From positions 1 through 20,816 of the forward strand of contig JASMAE010000309.1 of the NCBI GenBank assembly GCA_030754475.1: a stretch of DNA of 20,816 nucleotides, written 5' to 3'. Within the stretch, counting starts at the first letter, position 1, and every line of letters starts with the position of its first letter. Source of the stretch: Rhodospirillales bacterium. Its GTDB lineage: Bacteria; Pseudomonadota; Alphaproteobacteria; Rhodospirillales; JASLLV01. Both the position numbers and the translations under genes were made by a program. The notes beneath the pieces were generated by a model, which was given only the letters and a program-made list of their open reading frames with translations, had not been told where the DNA came from and did not search any database. This document shows, piece after piece, positions 1 to 6,612 of this stretch.

Positions 1-1
1 G

Positions 2-499
2 CCGGTGACGGATACGCCGCCGGAGCTTACGCGGCGCGCGATCACTAAGTTGAATCGGTTCCTGCGCAACGGCGGCACGATCCTGTTCGATACGCGCGAA
101 AGCGGCGGCGGCGTGACGCCGGAGGCGATGGCGGCGCTCGCGGGCGCGCTCGACATTCCGCCGCTGATGCCCCTTCCACCGGACCACGTTCTGACGCGGT
201 CGTACTATCTCCTGCGGGAGCTGCCGGGCCGCTGGACCGGGGGCACGGTGTGGATTGAGCGGACCGGCGAGCGAATCAACGACGGCGTCTCGTCGGTGAT
301 CGTCGGCGGGCGCGACTGGTCCGCCGCCTGGGCGATGGACGAGCTGGAACGCCCGCTGTTTGCCGTCATCCCAGGGGGCGAGCGCCAGCGCGAGCTGGCC
401 TACCGCTTCGGAATCAATCTGGTCATGTACGTGCTTACCGGCAACTACAAGTCCGACCAGGTCCACCTGCCCTCGATCCTGCAACGGCTCGACCAATGA
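2..499 (+). CDS. DUF4159 domain protein, C-terminal part (5' end outside window)
   Basis: The reading frame is open to the left edge, so this is only the last ~166 codons of a longer gene; the GTG at position 5 is unlikely to be the true start. The visible part contains an alpha/beta sandwich-like stretch (GGTILFDTRE near the start, then LFAVIPGG and YRFGINLVMYVLTGNYK towards the end). This is typical of the C-terminal DUF4159 domain of alphaproteobacterial membrane proteins that carry an N-terminal BatA-like membrane region. The function is not established. These proteins usually sit in operons with a MoxR ATPase, a DUF58 protein and the membrane protein that follows here. The stop overlaps the next start (ATGA at 496-499), which indicates translational coupling. 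The family call is good; the biochemical role is unknown. Confidence 0.8.
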   Translation, partial: PVTDTPPELTRRAITKLNRFLRNGGTILFDTRESGGGVTPEAMAALAGALDIPPLMPLPPDHVLTRSYYLLRELPGRWTGGTVWIERTGERINDGVSSVIVGGRDWSAAWAMDELERPLFAVIPGGERQRELAYRFGINLVMYVLTGNYKSDQVHLPSILQRLDQ

Positions 500-2592
500 C
501 CGCCGATATCGTGATCTCGCCGCTTTTGCCGTGGCCCGCGCTCGCCGCGCTCGGCGGCGTTGGGCTGGCGCTGCTCGTGCTGTCGGCGGCGCGGCGCGGG
601 CGCGGCACGGTGCTTCGGGCGCTGGCGCTCGGCGTACTCGTGGTTGCGCTCCTCGATCCGCGCGCGACGTCTGAGACCCGCGAGCCCCAGCCCGACGTGG
701 CGGTCGTCCTGATCGACGATTCGCCGAGCCAGATGATCGGCGAGCGCTCGGCGCAGACGGAATTCGCCGTCGAAGCCGTGCGCGCCGCCCTCGGTCGCTT
801 CGACGATCTTCAGATAAAGCTGGTCCGCATCCTTGGCGACGGGACCGCTGATGCGGCGGATACCGGCGACGGCGGTACGCGCGTGATGGGCGCGCTCGGG
901 CGCGCGTTCGCCGACGTCCCCGAATCACGGGTTGCCGGCGCGATCGTCATCACCGACGGCCAGGTCCATGACGCGGCCGACGAGGCGGCTACGGCGTCGC
1001 TGCCGATTCCGATGCATGTACTGCTGACGGGGCGCCGCGGCGAGATGGACCGGCGTCTCGTCGTCGAAGAGGCGCCCGGCTTCGGAATCGTCGGCGAGAG
1101 CGTCACCGTCCGCTACCGGGTGGTGGACCGGCCCGCGCCCCAGCGGGGGCGCGCGGGCGCGAATACGGCGCGCATGAGCTTCAGCCTCGACGGCGCGGAC
1201 GCGGGCTCGGTCGATGTTCCGGTCGGTGAGGTGAGCACGTTCGCCTTCACCCTCGACCACGCCGGCTCGACCGTCCTGGAGATGGTGGCTGGGCCCGCGC
1301 CGGGTGAGCTGTCGAGCCTCAACAACCGCGCCGTGGTGCGTATCAACGGCGTTCGCGACCGGCTCCGCGTGCTCCTGGTCTCGGGCCAGCCGCATGCCGG
1401 CGAGCGCACGTGGCGCAACCTTCTCAAGTCCGATCCCTCGGTCGATCTGGTCCACTTCACGATTCTCCGCCCTCCCGAAAAAGACGACATGACGCCGCTG
1501 CGCGAACTCGCCCTCATCGTCTTCCCCATCCACGAGCTGTTCGAGGTGAAGCTGGCCGAATTCGACCTCATCCTGTTCGACCGCTACATCGTGCGTGACG
1601 TGCTTCCGCCTTCGTATATGCGCAACATCGTCGAGTATGTCCGCGAGGGTGGCGCGCTCATGCTGGCGATCGGGCCGGAATTCGCGGGGCTCCGAAGCCT
1701 GTTCCGCACGCCCTTGGGCGAGCTGATGCCGGGCGTGCCGACCGGCGAGGTCCTGGAACAGGGCTTCTCGCCGTCGCTCACAGACACCGGACGGCGCCAT
1801 CCGGTGACGGCGCCCCTGGTCCTGGATCCGACGTCCCAAGACCGGCAGTGGGGCCGGTGGTTCCGCCAAATCGAGGTGACGCAGCGCTCCGGCCACGCGC
1901 TGATGAGCGGAATCGGCGACCGCCCGCTATTCGTTCTCGATCGGGTGGAGAAGGGCCGGGTCGGCATGCTGATGAGCGACCACGTCTGGCTCTGGGCGCG
2001 CGAGTTCGAAGGTGGCGGCCCGCAGGCCGAACTGCTGCGCCGGCTCGCGCACTGGCTGATGAAGGAGCCCGAGCTGGAGGAAGAGCGCCTGAGCGCCTAC
2101 GTGCAGCGGGGCAAGCTGACGATCGAACGCCGCAGCCTCGAATCATCGGCGCCCGTCGTCACGGTCACGACGCCCGCAGGCGAGATGCGCGACGTCGCGC
2201 TCGAGGCCGCCGAGTGCGGGATCGCGCGGGCGACCATCGAGGCGGACGAGCCGGGGATCTTTCGCGTCGACGACGGATCGAGGACGACGCTTGCGGTGAG
2301 CGGGGGATTGCATTCGAAGGAGCTCGCCGATCTTCGCTCGACCGACGAACACCTGGCCCCCCTCGTCGCGGCGTCCAGCGGCGGCCTCGCCTGGATCGAA
2401 ACGGACGGGGTGCCCGAGTTCCGGCGCGTGCGCCCGGGCCGTGACACCGCGGGCCGCGGCTGGATGGGGTTGCGCGAGAACGGCGCCTACGTGGTCACCG
2501 GCTTCGTCCAGGTCTCCTTGCTTCCGGGCCTTCTGATCCTCGGGCTCGTCATCGCCGCGATGACGGCGGCGTGGTGGCGCGAGGGCCGTTAG
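496..2592 (+). CDS. Membrane protein with vWA-like and glutamine-amidotransferase-like domains
   Basis: A 698-residue protein. Two hydrophobic segments lie at about residues 9-32 and 38-54. A von Willebrand factor A-like region follows, with a MIDAS-type D-x-S-x-S at D74/S76/S78 and an AIVITDG strand further on. From about residue 291 (RVLLVSG) to about 400 there is a class-I glutamine-amidotransferase-like fold, in which no catalytic Cys-His-Glu triad is apparent. A last membrane helix lies near the C-terminus, before WWREGR. This is the usual partner of the DUF4159 protein just upstream, and the two overlap by 4 bases. Established knowledge: such operons carry MoxR/BatA-like genes, for which roles in envelope or complex assembly have been proposed but not settled. 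The domain reading is from sequence; its job is inferred only from context. Confidence 0.8.
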   Translation: MTADIVISPLLPWPALAALGGVGLALLVLSAARRGRGTVLRALALGVLVVALLDPRATSETREPQPDVAVVLIDDSPSQMIGERSAQTEFAVEAVRAALGRFDDLQIKLVRILGDGTADAADTGDGGTRVMGALGRAFADVPESRVAGAIVITDGQVHDAADEAATASLPIPMHVLLTGRRGEMDRRLVVEEAPGFGIVGESVTVRYRVVDRPAPQRGRAGANTARMSFSLDGADAGSVDVPVGEVSTFAFTLDHAGSTVLEMVAGPAPGELSSLNNRAVVRINGVRDRLRVLLVSGQPHAGERTWRNLLKSDPSVDLVHFTILRPPEKDDMTPLRELALIVFPIHELFEVKLAEFDLILFDRYIVRDVLPPSYMRNIVEYVREGGALMLAIGPEFAGLRSLFRTPLGELMPGVPTGEVLEQGFSPSLTDTGRRHPVTAPLVLDPTSQDRQWGRWFRQIEVTQRSGHALMSGIGDRPLFVLDRVEKGRVGMLMSDHVWLWAREFEGGGPQAELLRRLAHWLMKEPELEEERLSAYVQRGKLTIERRSLESSAPVVTVTTPAGEMRDVALEAAECGIARATIEADEPGIFRVDDGSRTTLAVSGGLHSKELADLRSTDEHLAPLVAASSGGLAWIETDGVPEFRRVRPGRDTAGRGWMGLRENGAYVVTGFVQVSLLPGLLILGLVIAAMTAAWWREGR

Positions 2593-2738
2593 GGCCCGAT
2601 CCATCTCGTGCTGAGTGCTGTCTGCGCGGTCGTGCTGGTGCAGTTGAGAGACGGGGTCTATGTCATTCATCCCCTCTTGACCGAACGGACTCGATTCGCA
2701 TCGTAGCGGCGAAGGCGTCGCTTCCGAGAGAGGCAATC

Positions 2739-3701
2739 ATGGGATCATTGATCGCGGGCGCGTGGCGGAATGACCGGGTCGGCGCCGCCGGTCCCATGGG
2801 CCGTTTCGATCGCCAGCCCATGACGTTCCGCCGCTCCGTCACCGCCGACGGTTCCGGCGACGGATTCATGGCCGAACCGGGGCGCTATCACCTATATGTC
2901 TCCTACGCCTGCCCGTGGGCGCACCGCACCCTGATCGTGCGGACGCTGAAGCGCCTCGACGACGTCGTCTCCGTCACGGCGGTCGATCCGCTCATGGGCG
3001 AGGACGGCTGGCAGTTCAGCGATGCGGACGGGTGCGGACCGGACCCGGTGGGCGGGTTCGACCATTTGCACGAGGTCTACACGAAGGCCGACCCCCGGTT
3101 CACCGGCCGCGTCACGGTGCCGGTCCTGTGGGACAAGGAAAGGGCGACCATCGTCAACAACGAATCGGCGGATATCATCCGCATGTTCAACGACGCCTTC
3201 AATGCCTTCGGCGACGCCGCGCTTGATCTTTACCCGAAGCCGATGCGCCAAGAGATCGATCGCGTCAACGAACGCGTCTACGAGACCGTCAACAACGGCG
3301 TCTACAAGGCGCGCTTCGCCGGTACCCGCGAGGCCTACGAGGAAGCTTTCGACGCCCTTTTCGAGACTTTCGAGGCCCTGGAACTGAGCCTTTCGCGCCA
3401 GCGCTACCTCGCGGGCGAGCGGATCACCGAGGCCGACTGGCGCTTGTTCACCACGCTGGTGCGGTTCGACGCCGTCTATCACGGTCACTTCAAGTGCAAC
3501 AAGCGGCGCCTGATCGATTACGCGAACCTGTGGGCGTATGCGCGCGAGCTTTATCAGGTTCCGGGGGTCGCAGACACGGTCGACATGGACCACATCAAGC
3601 GCCACTACTACTGGAGCCACGATTCCATCAACCCGACCCGCATCGTGCCCAAGGGACCCGAGATCGATTTCACCGCGCCCCACGGACGCGATCGGCGCTA
3701 G
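2739..3701 (+). CDS. yqjG: Glutathionyl-hydroquinone reductase (GST omega/Xi-like, ECM4/YqjG family)
   Basis: A 320-residue cytosolic enzyme that reduces glutathionyl-hydroquinones, releasing the hydroquinone and oxidised glutathione. The thioredoxin-like N-terminal domain carries the diagnostic CPWA motif at residues 58-61, in YVSYACPWAHRTLIVR, with Cys58 as the expected nucleophile. NNESADIIRMFN is the glutathione-binding ESxD-type segment. The C-terminal part (YLAGERITEADWRLFTTLVRFD, then a Tyr-rich HIKRHYYWSH tail) is the all-alpha domain of the family, and the length is normal. The open frame extends upstream to 2571, but ATG 2739 is chosen because it has a strong GAGAGAGG ribosome-binding site about 5 bases upstream and gives the family N-terminus. 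The gene stands alone, 146 bases after the previous operon. Confidence 0.93.
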   Translation: MGSLIAGAWRNDRVGAAGPMGRFDRQPMTFRRSVTADGSGDGFMAEPGRYHLYVSYACPWAHRTLIVRTLKRLDDVVSVTAVDPLMGEDGWQFSDADGCGPDPVGGFDHLHEVYTKADPRFTGRVTVPVLWDKERATIVNNESADIIRMFNDAFNAFGDAALDLYPKPMRQEIDRVNERVYETVNNGVYKARFAGTREAYEEAFDALFETFEALELSLSRQRYLAGERITEADWRLFTTLVRFDAVYHGHFKCNKRRLIDYANLWAYARELYQVPGVADTVDMDHIKRHYYWSHDSINPTRIVPKGPEIDFTAPHGRDRR

Positions 3702-3793
3702 GCGCATTGTCCTATTACTCGGCTCCAACCCGCGCCCCCGCCTGGCCGCCCCAAGCGACCCATTCCATGGGCGGTGGTGCGGTAGTGCGGGCT

Positions 3794-3824
3794 GGTGCGA
3801 TTCCACATGAGTGGAAAACGATCT
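3794..3824 (+). repeat. Dispersed palindromic intergenic repeat, copy A
   Basis: A 31-base element built round TTCCAC (3801-3806), a 4-base loop, and GTGGAA (3811-3816). It matches 26 of 31 positions with the reverse complement of 18962-18992. The shared core is GGTGCGATTCCAC, then GTGGA and AACG.TCT. It lies between the hydroquinone reductase and the PKS remnant. A GTG that opens the following frame (3811) falls inside the repeat, which argues against that GTG being a real start. It is probably a small alphaproteobacterial intergenic palindrome family; function unknown. Confidence 0.65.
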
Positions 3825-3873
3825 AAGCGCGAACGCACTTTTCAGCGTCGTCGTCGTGGCGCTTAATCGCGGC

Positions 3874-4174
3874 ATGAACGAATCCTTCGGCGCGAAGCCC
3901 GGCCTCACCCCGTCGTCGGCGGGCGCGGCGGCGCCGGTCCGCCTACTGGCGCTCGCCACCGCGGTCCCCGAACACGAACTGGCCCAAGGCGAGGTGGAGG
4001 CGTTTGCCGCGGGCGTATTCTCGGGCGAGCCCCAGCGCTTCCAACGCTTGCGCCCCGCGTTCACCAACGCCGGCATCGCGCGCAGACGCCCCTGCGTGCC
4101 GCTGGCGTGGATGAGCCGATCCCACGGCTGGGCGGAACGCGCCCGCGTCCTTCCTCATTTTCGAGGTTCCTTGA
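3874..4174 (+). pseudogene. Type III polyketide synthase, internally deleted remnant
   Basis: Residues 22-89 from ATG 3874 match the N-terminus of bacterial type III PKS/chalcone synthase-like enzymes (VRLLALATAVPEHEL, then FTNAGIARRR, then HGWAER ending at 4140). Such enzymes are normally about 350 residues. Here the sequence jumps straight to what looks like the family C-terminus in another frame: from 4142 the bases read PASFLIFEVP and then TGA at 4172-4174. The middle ~260 residues, including the catalytic Cys-His-Asn region, are gone, so the gene cannot make an active synthase. The junction is at about 4141 and shifts the frame, so the N-terminal part now reads on into the methyltransferase. 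ATG 3874 is preferred over GTG 3811, which lies in a repeat. An assembly collapse is an alternative to a true deletion. Confidence 0.75.
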
Positions 4175-4692
4175 ACGCGCCCGTAATCATCATTGTGCTG
4201 GTCGCGGCCCAACGCCTGGTGGAAGCGATTTACGCCGAACGCAACGCACGCGTCCTATTGGCCGCGGGCGCGACCAAAGCGGGACGCAGACACTATCCCC
4301 TGTTCGTCCTGTTGCACGCCGGCTGGATAGCGGCACTGCTGCTTGTGGTAACGCTCGATCCGCCGGTGACGTGGCCCTTGGTCGCCTTCTACGGCATCCT
4401 TCAGGTGGGCCGCGCGTGGGTGATGGTGAGCCTCGGTCGGTTATGGACGACGCGCGCAATATCCCCGCCCGGCATTCCCCTGGTCGCACGGGGGCCGTAC
4501 CGGTATCTCCGTCATCTCAACTACGCGATCGTCGTGTGCGAAATCGCGGTTCTTCCGCTTGCCTTCGGCGCCTGGGAAATCGCGCTCGCCTTCACGGTCC
4601 CCAATCTTGCGCTGCTCGCGCACCGCGTCCGCGTCGAGGACCGGCTTCTTGCTCCCAGGCGGACGCCGAACGCGCGCCCGCGTCATTCATAG
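4171..4692 (+). CDS. Isoprenylcysteine carboxyl methyltransferase-like membrane protein
   Basis: A 173-residue integral membrane methyltransferase of the ICMT/PEMT family. It has about four hydrophobic segments (residues 4-13, 44-62, 68-85 and 119-150) and the conserved SAM-binding-type region RGPYRYLRHLNY at 107-118, with RVEDRLL at 154-160. TTG 4171 is chosen as start because it overlaps the old PKS stop as TTGA, has GAGG at 4163-4166, and gives the N-terminus usual for the family (NAPVIIIVLVAAQRLVE). The open frame reaches back to 3811 only because of the PKS deletion. In bacteria this family often sits directly after a type III PKS and methylates its alkylresorcinol or alkylpyrone-type product; SrsB of Streptomyces is such a case. 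If translated from ATG 3874 it would be a 272-residue fusion. The 3' end overlaps the convergent DUF2336 gene by 10 bases. Confidence 0.85.
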   Translation: MNAPVIIIVLVAAQRLVEAIYAERNARVLLAAGATKAGRRHYPLFVLLHAGWIAALLLVVTLDPPVTWPLVAFYGILQVGRAWVMVSLGRLWTTRAISPPGIPLVARGPYRYLRHLNYAIVVCEIAVLPLAFGAWEIALAFTVPNLALLAHRVRVEDRLLAPRRTPNARPRHS

Positions 4693-5966
4693 AAGCTCAG
4701 GTACCACTGGATATCACCCTCGGTGAGCGGGTACTCGTCGTCTTGGGCGGCCCGCATCATCTGCCGCGCCGGCACGCGGCCCAGACGCCGTTGCAGGGTT
4801 TCGGCCATGGACATGCTTACGCCCGCCTTCCACGACAAACACGTGATTCCCTTGCCGGCGCCCGTGTTGATCAGCTTCTGGACGGTGTCGGTGGGCAGGC
4901 CTGAGCGGAGCACGAGAGCGTGGCGCACGAAGGCGTTGTCGCGTTCGTCGAGGGCCTCGATCATCGCCTCCTCCGTCAGCGTCCCGGCCTCGTACATCTC
5001 GCGCGCGCGATCTTCGGCCGGCCTGTGTTCGGCGACCTCCTCGGCCAGTTCGCCCGCGTCGATCCGGCGCCGAACCGCCCTGCGCAGATCGTCCACCACC
5101 TCGGGCTTCAGCTCGTTGCGCGCGATCAGCGAGTCGACCAGCGCGGCGCTGACGAAGCTCGCGACGCGGCGGATGGTGCGCAGCGGCAGGTTATCCCGCA
5201 AAGCCATCGGCGCATGCCACTCCTTCACGCCTTCGGCCTCGACGGCGATCATTTCGATCGTCTTCTCACTGATCGAGGCGGTCTCGTTCTTGAGCAGCGC
5301 CGCCACCGAGGCCACGTCGCGCGTCCCGGCAACCGCGTCGGAGACGGGCTCGGCGAGCTTCGGCCGCTGCGCCGCCACCACCAGCTTTGCGCCGGCGAGG
5401 CCGCTCGCGATGATGCCGAGCAGATCCTGATCGCTGAGAAGGGGTGAGTACTCGATAATCGGCGCCGATACGATCTCCTCGACGTCGTGGGCAAGCTTGC
5501 GGATGATATCGGTCGGTACGTTGGTGGCCCGTTTCAACTCTTCGGCGATCGTCGCACGCACCCGCGGAAGGTCGTCCTGGGCGAGGATCTGCAGCACGTC
5601 TATGGCCATTTGCGCCAGCCGCTCGTTCTCGCCGGCCGACAAATGGGGCACCAGGCGGCCGATTTTTCGCGCGAGCTCGAAACGGACCTCTTCGTCCGCG
5701 TCGAGCGCGAGAATCTTGTCGGCCTGGAGCGGCGTGCCGACGTTCTCCGCCACCTCGCGGCGGACCTCCGGCGCTTCGTCGGACGCGAAGAAATAGAGGA
5801 TTTCGGGCTCGAGGTCTTCGTGGGTGGCAAGCTCGGCACGCTCGTCGAGCTTGCCGCTCGCGGCGATTGCCCGGGCCTTTTCGTAAGGGGGCTTTTTCTT
5901 TCGAGCGCGGGCCCGGCGGCGTCCGCGCTTCGATTTGCCCGCGTTTCCGAATACCCACGACAACAT
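4683..5966 (-). CDS. DUF2336 domain protein (HEAT-like repeats)
   Basis: A 427-residue soluble protein starting at ATG 5966, with TGAGG about 7 bases upstream. The N-terminus is very basic (KSKRGRRRARARKKK, residues 11-25). Repeated alpha-helical units follow, such as PEILYFFASDEAPEVRREVAENVGTP and KILALDADEEVRFELARKIG, which resemble HEAT repeats. This is the pattern of DUF2336, a family largely confined to Alphaproteobacteria. The biochemical function is not established; some members are linked to regulatory or cell-cycle networks, but nothing here shows that. It is divergent from the small hypothetical at 6168 and converges on the methyltransferase with a 10-base overlap of the coding ends. 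Confidence 0.85.
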   Translation of the reverse strand: MLSWVFGNAGKSKRGRRRARARKKKPPYEKARAIAASGKLDERAELATHEDLEPEILYFFASDEAPEVRREVAENVGTPLQADKILALDADEEVRFELARKIGRLVPHLSAGENERLAQMAIDVLQILAQDDLPRVRATIAEELKRATNVPTDIIRKLAHDVEEIVSAPIIEYSPLLSDQDLLGIIASGLAGAKLVVAAQRPKLAEPVSDAVAGTRDVASVAALLKNETASISEKTIEMIAVEAEGVKEWHAPMALRDNLPLRTIRRVASFVSAALVDSLIARNELKPEVVDDLRRAVRRRIDAGELAEEVAEHRPAEDRAREMYEAGTLTEEAMIEALDERDNAFVRHALVLRSGLPTDTVQKLINTGAGKGITCLSWKAGVSMSMAETLQRRLGRVPARQMMRAAQDDEYPLTEGDIQWYLSFYE

Positions 5967-6098
5967 GGCCGAACCTCACCGCGTGCCATCGCAAGCGACA
6001 GGGTAGCGAAGGGGAAGCACGCCTGACAACCGCCGAAAGCCGGGACGGCCGAAATCGACGCGTCGCAACTCGGTCGATGGCGGGCGTGGTGATTTCGC

Positions 6099-6127
6099 TT
6101 AGCACCGGACCCGTGAGACGATAGACT
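6099..6127 (+). promoter_or_regulatory. Candidate sigma-70-type promoter for the 6168 gene
   Basis: TTAGCA (6099-6104) and TAGACT (6122-6127) are separated by 17 bases. Each matches 4 of 6 consensus positions. The pair lies 40 bases upstream of the start codon at 6168, inside the divergent region. This is a weak match by eye. Confidence 0.3.
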
Positions 6128-6167
6128 GAACCGCTCGGAAGTAAGCACCGAGAGGTGACGGACAGCA

Positions 6168-6554
6168 ATGCCGTTCGTGAAAAGGGATCAAAGCGGCAAG
6201 ATTTCGGCCGTTTGCAATCAGCGCGACGAAGATGACCTGGAAGAGGTCGCGATCGGCGATCCGGAGCCGAGTACGTACCTCACCGAGTCGCTGATCGATA
6301 TCGTCGCGATGCGAAAATGGACGAAATCCGACCTCGCGATTGCGCGCGTCACCGAGGATTTGATCGAACTGCTGATCGAGAAGGGCGTCTTCAGGCTTCC
6401 CGAGCTGCCCGAAGCGGCGCAGGACAAGCTCATGCAGCGACGCGGCCTGCGCAAGACATTCGCCTACGTCGAGAACCTGTTCACCGAACCCGATGACGAC
6501 AGCGACCTGCCCTCGGGCGAGTCGCCCGAGGGCGACGGCGAATCCTACCTCTAG
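6168..6554 (+). CDS. Small conserved hypothetical protein
   Basis: A 128-residue acidic soluble protein. It begins MPFVKRDQSGKISAV and has a helical core IARVTEDLIELLIEKGVFRLPELPEAAQDKL (about residues 60-90), followed by a poly-acidic tail. Similar short proteins in many proteobacteria are labelled 'tryptophan synthase subunit beta-like', but this one has no PLP site and is far too short to be TrpB, so that name should not be used for function. ATG 6168 has AGAGGTG at 6151-6157 upstream, a longish spacer of 10. It is divergent from the DUF2336 gene. The function is unknown. Confidence 0.75.
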   Translation: MPFVKRDQSGKISAVCNQRDEDDLEEVAIGDPEPSTYLTESLIDIVAMRKWTKSDLAIARVTEDLIELLIEKGVFRLPELPEAAQDKLMQRRGLRKTFAYVENLFTEPDDDSDLPSGESPEGDGESYL

Positions 6555-6572
6555 CGCGTTAACCGTTTACTC

Positions 6573-6600
6573 GGCGCGATTCCACTGAAGCAGACGATGT
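6573..6600 (+). repeat. Degenerate half copy of the dispersed palindromic repeat (copy C)
   Basis: GGCGCGATTCCAC at 6573-6585 matches the first 13 bases of copies A and B at 12 positions. The other half (TGAAGCAGACGATG) has lost the complementary GTGGA arm but keeps ACGAT. It lies in the 58-base gap between the hypothetical gene and the 3' end of gcvP. On its own this would be a weak call. Confidence 0.35.
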
Positions 6601-6612
6601 TCCAATGCCGCC

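Noticed and set aside
2677..2705. Possible promoter before the hydroquinone reductase (TTGACC with ATCGTA)
   Set aside because: The -35 is reasonable but no convincing -10 lies at the right spacing.
3807..3866. 19-residue Arg-rich small open frame (MSGKRSKRERTFQRRRRGA)
   Set aside because: Its ATG lies in the loop of repeat copy A and it has no ribosome-binding site or known counterpart. It is most likely chance.
2892..4076. 394-codon minus-strand open frame
   Set aside because: It is antisense to the hydroquinone reductase and the PKS remnant. Composition is typical of a shadow frame.
6168..6554. Calling the small hypothetical a tryptophan synthase beta subunit
   Set aside because: Database labels of that kind exist for similar proteins, but at 128 residues and without a PLP site it cannot be TrpB.
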